Shown: positions 5,735 to 9,079 of the stretch, one piece after another
Layout of the letters: each line of letters opens with the position of its first letter
Numbering within the stretch: position 1 is the first letter of the stretch
Origin: Candidatus Omnitrophota bacterium
GTDB lineage: Bacteria; Omnitrophota; JAUWXU01
Direction of reading: 5' to 3'
Assembly (NCBI GenBank): GCA_030616145.1
Contig: JAUWXU010000021.1
Coordinates: forward strand, 1 to 9,079
DNA: 9,079 bases
Translations under genes and position numbers: made by a program
The notes under the pieces: model-generated
What the model saw: only the letters and a program-made list of their open reading frames with translations
What the model was told of the DNA's origin: nothing
Databases searched by the model: none

Positions 5735-7005
5735 CAATGATTAACAAAAATCCAGGCGCTAAAGCGGTTAAGTTTATAGTTATGAGCTGCCTGTTGTTGG
5801 CAGGGGGGGGTTTGTTTATTTCTAACATTGGTTGGGCCCAGGAGGCAAAAGCGTTGGAATTGCAAGAGGGTGAGATAATCACCCTTCCTATTTCGTCGGT
5901 TCGAAGAATAGCAATAGGCGACCCCGCTATCGCTGATATTAAGGTTATTAGCGACAAAGACCTAATGTTGATGGCCAGGGCCAAAGGCCAGACCGAGTTA
6001 ATTATCTGGGACGGGTCAGGCCGGAGAGAATTTACTATTGAAGTAGTTAGCCGGGTTGTATTAGATGAAGTTATAGATAGGCTAAAAGAATTGTTGAAGG
6101 TCAACGATATCGAGGGAGTTACGGTAATCCAAAAAGGAGAAAATATCTTTCTGATTGGAGAAATATTGCACTCTTCGGATATGGAGCAGATTAAACAGAT
6201 AGTTCACCTATTCCCCGGGGTAATTAGTTTAGTAAGAGAGGCAACTATCACTCCCCTGGTTCAGTTAAATGTGGAAGTGGTAGAGATGAGTATCACCGAC
6301 AAAGAAAACCTGGGGATTAACTGGCTTACCAGTTTCCCGACCTATTATAAGTTGGATGACATGGTCTGGGAGCAGGAGGGCCGGAGGTCGACTGATTTGA
6401 ACATTACTTTAGGATTTTTCGAGAAGCGAAGCCTTATTGCTGCGCTAAACTTTTTAATGACAGAAACCGATGCCCGCATTCTGGCAAAACCCAATCTGGT
6501 TGTTAGCAGCGGCAAAGAAGGTAAGATATTGGCTGGCGGAGAAATGCCCGTTCTTTCCAGTACACAACAAGGGGCATTGCCAACCATACAGTGGAAGCCT
6601 TATGGTGTTAGTTTAAATATAAGGCCCACAGTCCTTAAAAATGGAAATATTAATATTGCAATGCAGACAGAGGTCAGCGCTATTGATTTTGACATAGCGT
6701 ATGGTGTCGCCGAGGGCTCAACTGTTTATGGTATGGGTACCCGCTCTGCTGAAACCGAGGTGGTCCTGAAGAATGGCGAGACCATGGTTATCGGCGGACT
6801 GATTAAAAACACCAAAACCGAGACCGTGCATAAGTTTCCGATTTTGGGCGATATCCCCCTGATTAACAGACTATTCAAGTCAACCGATACAACCATTAAA
6901 GAGCTTGATTTAGTAATATTCATAACTCCTATAATTATTGAAAGAGGAGAGGAAAGAACGGCTGATAATGTTGTTGACCTGCGGTTTATCGGCCGCAAAG
7001 ATTAA
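5731..7005 (+). CDS. cpaC: Tad pilus secretin CpaC (RcpA)
   Basis: CpaC forms the outer-membrane ring through which the Flp pilus exits. The 424 residues show an N-terminal signal peptide (hydrophobic 14-31, likely cleaved after GWA at about 36). The pilus-type N-domain is at about 42-106 (LELQEGEIITLPISSVRRIA, then IGDPAIADI at 62-70). A BON-like segment follows at about 111-169 (LIGEILHSSDMEQIKQI). The secretin core is at about 175-403: VQLNVEVVEMS at 177-187, ILAKPNLVVSSGKEGKILAG at 250-269, the GGLIKNTKTETVHKFPILGD block at 355-374, IPLINRLF at 375-382, and LVIFITPIII at 394-403. ATG 5731 overlaps the cpaB stop; ATG 5737 is an alternative and changes only two residues. The 26-base gap to the next gene leaves no room for cpaD, which follows cpaC in Caulobacter. 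No lipobox is present, so it is not self-piloting. Confidence 0.95.
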   Translation: MTMINKNPGAKAVKFIVMSCLLLAGGGLFISNIGWAQEAKALELQEGEIITLPISSVRRIAIGDPAIADIKVISDKDLMLMARAKGQTELIIWDGSGRREFTIEVVSRVVLDEVIDRLKELLKVNDIEGVTVIQKGENIFLIGEILHSSDMEQIKQIVHLFPGVISLVREATITPLVQLNVEVVEMSITDKENLGINWLTSFPTYYKLDDMVWEQEGRRSTDLNITLGFFEKRSLIAALNFLMTETDARILAKPNLVVSSGKEGKILAGGEMPVLSSTQQGALPTIQWKPYGVSLNIRPTVLKNGNINIAMQTEVSAIDFDIAYGVAEGSTVYGMGTRSAETEVVLKNGETMVIGGLIKNTKTETVHKFPILGDIPLINRLFKSTDTTIKELDLVIFITPIIIERGEERTADNVVDLRFIGRKD

Positions 7006-7031
7006 GACAAAGACTTAGATCTGGGAGAAGA

Positions 7032-9079
7032 ATGTTTAAAGGCCCAAAAGTAATAGCCATCTTTGGCACCAAGGGCGGCGTAGGCAAGTCGGTTGTCGCC
7101 ACCAACCTGGCAGTTAGCCTGGCTTCACAAACAGGGAAACGGGTTGTCCTTTTAGACCTTGACCTGCGGTTTGGCGGTGATCTGGCTAAGATGCTGGGTC
7201 TTAGCCCTAAAAAGAGCGTGGCTGAGGTATCATCTGTTTTAAGCCAATCCAACAAAGGCAAGGGCGTTTCAATAGGAGATTATATGGTTAAACACCCCTC
7301 GGGTGTTGATTTATTAACAGCAATACTAAAACCAAGACATGCCCCCTTGATTACTCCTCCTGTAATGGAAAAGGTCTTTGAGCTGCTGAGGGTCTCCTAC
7401 GAATATATAGTAGTTGATGCCGGCAAATCATTTACCGATGTATTGATTTCCACGTTTGATAATGCCAACCTAATACTCCTGGTTTTAACCCCGGATACAT
7501 TAGCCGTCTATCAGACCAAGTGGAATTTAGAAATGATCGAATCTCTGCATTTTCCGTTGAGTATGGTCAAGGTAATCCTCAATCGTTTTCAGAGCAAGGG
7601 AGGGGTTCCGCGTAAAGAGGTTGAGGCAGTAATGCCCTGTGATATCATTGCCAGCATTCCCAGCGAAGGGAAAATTATGGGATTGGCCCTTAATAAAGGA
7701 ATTCCGGCAGTAATAGACAGCCCGCGAAGCGGGGTGAGCGATGCTGTTAAAGAATTGGCTTCATTGTTGAGTTCTGAGGAGGCAGAGAAGATATTTATCG
7801 AGCGCCAGGGCGTGGTCCGGCCCAGGGTTAAAGAGGAACTTCCCGAAGAGGAACAGTTTTGGGAGAAATATGGCCAGGCAGAAGAAGTAATTGATTTAAC
7901 AGGCGAAAGGCAGCAGGAAAAGAAAGATGAAATCATTATCTTAAAACAGAGGATTCACGAGCGTCTATTAGACGAACTGGATTTAAAAAAACTGGATGTA
8001 ATTACTGCTACCGGCGACCCCCTGAAGGCAAGGGAATTAAGAAAAAGGACAGAGGGTATTATTTCAAACCTTTTAGCAAAAGAGGCCGGGGGAATAATAT
8101 CTTCTTATGAGGTTCGAAAGACCCTGGTTAAAGAGATAACCGATGAGGCACTTGGTTTGGGGCCATTAGAAGATTTGCTTAAAGACCCCGAGGTAACAGA
8201 TATATTGGTTAACAACAAAGACCAGATATATGTTGAGCGTCACGGCAAACTCGAACTTACTGCCAAAAAGTTTATTTCAAATGACCAGGTCAGGGTAATT
8301 ATGGAAAGGATTCTTACGCCGCTAGGCAGAAGAATAGATGAGGCCGCGCCGATGGTCGATGCGCGGCTGCCTGATGGTTCAAGGGTTCACGCCATTATCC
8401 CGCCGCTTTCAATCAAAGGGCCGGCGTTAAGTATCCGCAAGTTTCTTAAAGAACGCTTTACTGCTAAGGATTTAATTAATTTCGGCACTATTACCCCAGA
8501 GATTGACGAATTTTTACACGCCTGCGTCGTTACCCGGAAAAATATGATTATCTCTGGAGGCGCGGGTTCGGGCAAGACCACCCTCTTAAATATCTTATCC
8601 CGATATATCCCTGAAGACGAACGGATTATTACTATTGAGGATGCAGCCGAATTAAAACTCCAGCAGGAGCACTGGATAAGTATGGAGGCCCGGCTACCCA
8701 ATATTGAAGGCAAGGGCGGGGTGACCGTCCGTGACTTATTCCGCAACAGCCTGCGGATGAGGCCGGACCGGATTATAGTAGGCGAATGCCGGGGAGATGA
8801 AACCCCGGATATGTTACAGGCAGTGAATACAGGCCATGATGGTTCTTTGACCACCATTCACGCCAACACTACCCATGATGTTATAGCCAGACTTGATTCG
8901 CTGGTCTTAATGAGCGGAATGGATTTACCTTTACGGTCTATCCGCGAACAGATTGCCTTTGCAATTAATCTGATAATCCATACTGCCCGGCTCAGCGATG
9001 GCTCCAGAAAGATAACCTGTGTTACTGAGGTTACTAATATGATTGACGATGTCCATATCGGCCTGGAAGATATTTTTGT
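7032..9079 (+). CDS. cpaE-cpaF: Fused TadZ/CpaE MinD-like ATPase plus TadA/CpaF secretion ATPase (3' end outside window)
   Basis: One frame with no stop gives 682 residues before the right edge; I translated it codon by codon. The first half (about 1-250) is a CpaE/TadZ ATPase: deviant Walker A GTKGGVGKS at 12-20, LLDLDLRFGGDLAKML at 40-55, Walker B YIVVDAGKSF at 125-134, and the late IPSEGKIMGLALNKG at 209-223. The receiver-like domain usual at the N-terminus of CpaE is absent. An acidic, Gln-rich linker (about 251-300) joins the CpaF half: LKQRIHERLLDELDL at 304-318, GPLEDLL from 377, Walker A GGAGSGKTT at 509-517, Asp box TIEDAAEL at 534-541, Walker B RIIVGECRG at 580-588 and His box TGHDGSLTTIHAN at 600-612. 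The last visible residues match the end of CpaF, so only about 20-40 residues should be missing. TadZ normally directs the machine to its site and CpaF powers pilin assembly. GGAG at 7024-7027 precedes the ATG. Confidence 0.93.
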   Translation, partial: MFKGPKVIAIFGTKGGVGKSVVATNLAVSLASQTGKRVVLLDLDLRFGGDLAKMLGLSPKKSVAEVSSVLSQSNKGKGVSIGDYMVKHPSGVDLLTAILKPRHAPLITPPVMEKVFELLRVSYEYIVVDAGKSFTDVLISTFDNANLILLVLTPDTLAVYQTKWNLEMIESLHFPLSMVKVILNRFQSKGGVPRKEVEAVMPCDIIASIPSEGKIMGLALNKGIPAVIDSPRSGVSDAVKELASLLSSEEAEKIFIERQGVVRPRVKEELPEEEQFWEKYGQAEEVIDLTGERQQEKKDEIIILKQRIHERLLDELDLKKLDVITATGDPLKARELRKRTEGIISNLLAKEAGGIISSYEVRKTLVKEITDEALGLGPLEDLLKDPEVTDILVNNKDQIYVERHGKLELTAKKFISNDQVRVIMERILTPLGRRIDEAAPMVDARLPDGSRVHAIIPPLSIKGPALSIRKFLKERFTAKDLINFGTITPEIDEFLHACVVTRKNMIISGGAGSGKTTLLNILSRYIPEDERIITIEDAAELKLQQEHWISMEARLPNIEGKGGVTVRDLFRNSLRMRPDRIIVGECRGDETPDMLQAVNTGHDGSLTTIHANTTHDVIARLDSLVLMSGMDLPLRSIREQIAFAINLIIHTARLSDGSRKITCVTEVTNMIDDVHIGLEDIF

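Noticed and set aside
7812..7930. Separate CpaF start inside the fused gene
   Set aside because: The only candidates are a GTG at 7812 without a ribosome site and an out-of-frame ATG at 7927. The reading frame is continuous across the junction.
8387..8857. Minus-strand open frame of 156 codons
   Set aside because: It lies opposite the highly conserved CpaF ATPase core and shows no protein motif of its own. Other minus-strand frames at 827-1054, 1748-2005, 2135-2458, 5667-6104 and 7589-7936 were dismissed on the same grounds.
1..9079. parS centromere site near parAB
   Set aside because: I looked for the TGTTTCACGTGAAACA palindrome and close variants by eye and found none. A computed scan allowing two mismatches would settle it.

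Overview
The window reads as chromosome from an uncultivated, probably Gram-negative bacterium. It has a secretin and a lipobox protein, which imply an outer membrane, and coding GC is in the mid-40s percent. A chromosomal parA-parB pair leads into a tad (type IVc/Flp) pilus locus. Every gene I can support is on the + strand. Small intergenic repeats and a homing-endonuclease remnant are the kind of content seen in candidate phyla such as Omnitrophota, but that placement is a low-confidence guess.

Layout. Bases 1-242 are the C-terminal end of an AT-rich LAGLIDADG homing endonuclease whose stop codon overlaps the parA start. ParA (235-1068) and ParB (1224-2090) follow, separated by a palindromic repeat element that supplies the last codons of parA. 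A divergent nucleoside diphosphate kinase (2087-2593) overlaps parB by ATGA. A short AT-rich gap (2594-2764) carries a 26-base direct repeat with a good sigma70-type promoter embedded in it; this probably starts the second transcription unit.

That second unit encodes a membrane-anchored coiled-coil protein with a C-terminal beta-rich domain (2765-3811), a parvulin/SurA-like lipoprotein (3914-4882), CpaB (4916-5734), the CpaC secretin (5731-7005) and a long open frame running off the right edge (7032-9079). The last gene is the most notable: one uninterrupted frame encodes a TadZ/CpaE-type MinD-like ATPase followed by a TadA/CpaF-type secretion ATPase, which are normally two separate proteins.

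How they fit together. CpaC would form the outer-membrane channel and CpaB a periplasmic partner. The fused CpaE-CpaF would both place and power the assembly machine at the inner membrane. The coiled-coil protein and the lipoprotein chaperone, just upstream in the same direction, are plausible envelope accessory factors. No pilin, prepilin peptidase (CpaA), TadB/TadC platform protein or CpaD is visible; those that exist would lie beyond the right edge or elsewhere. I see no tRNA, rRNA, CRISPR array, transposase or parS site.
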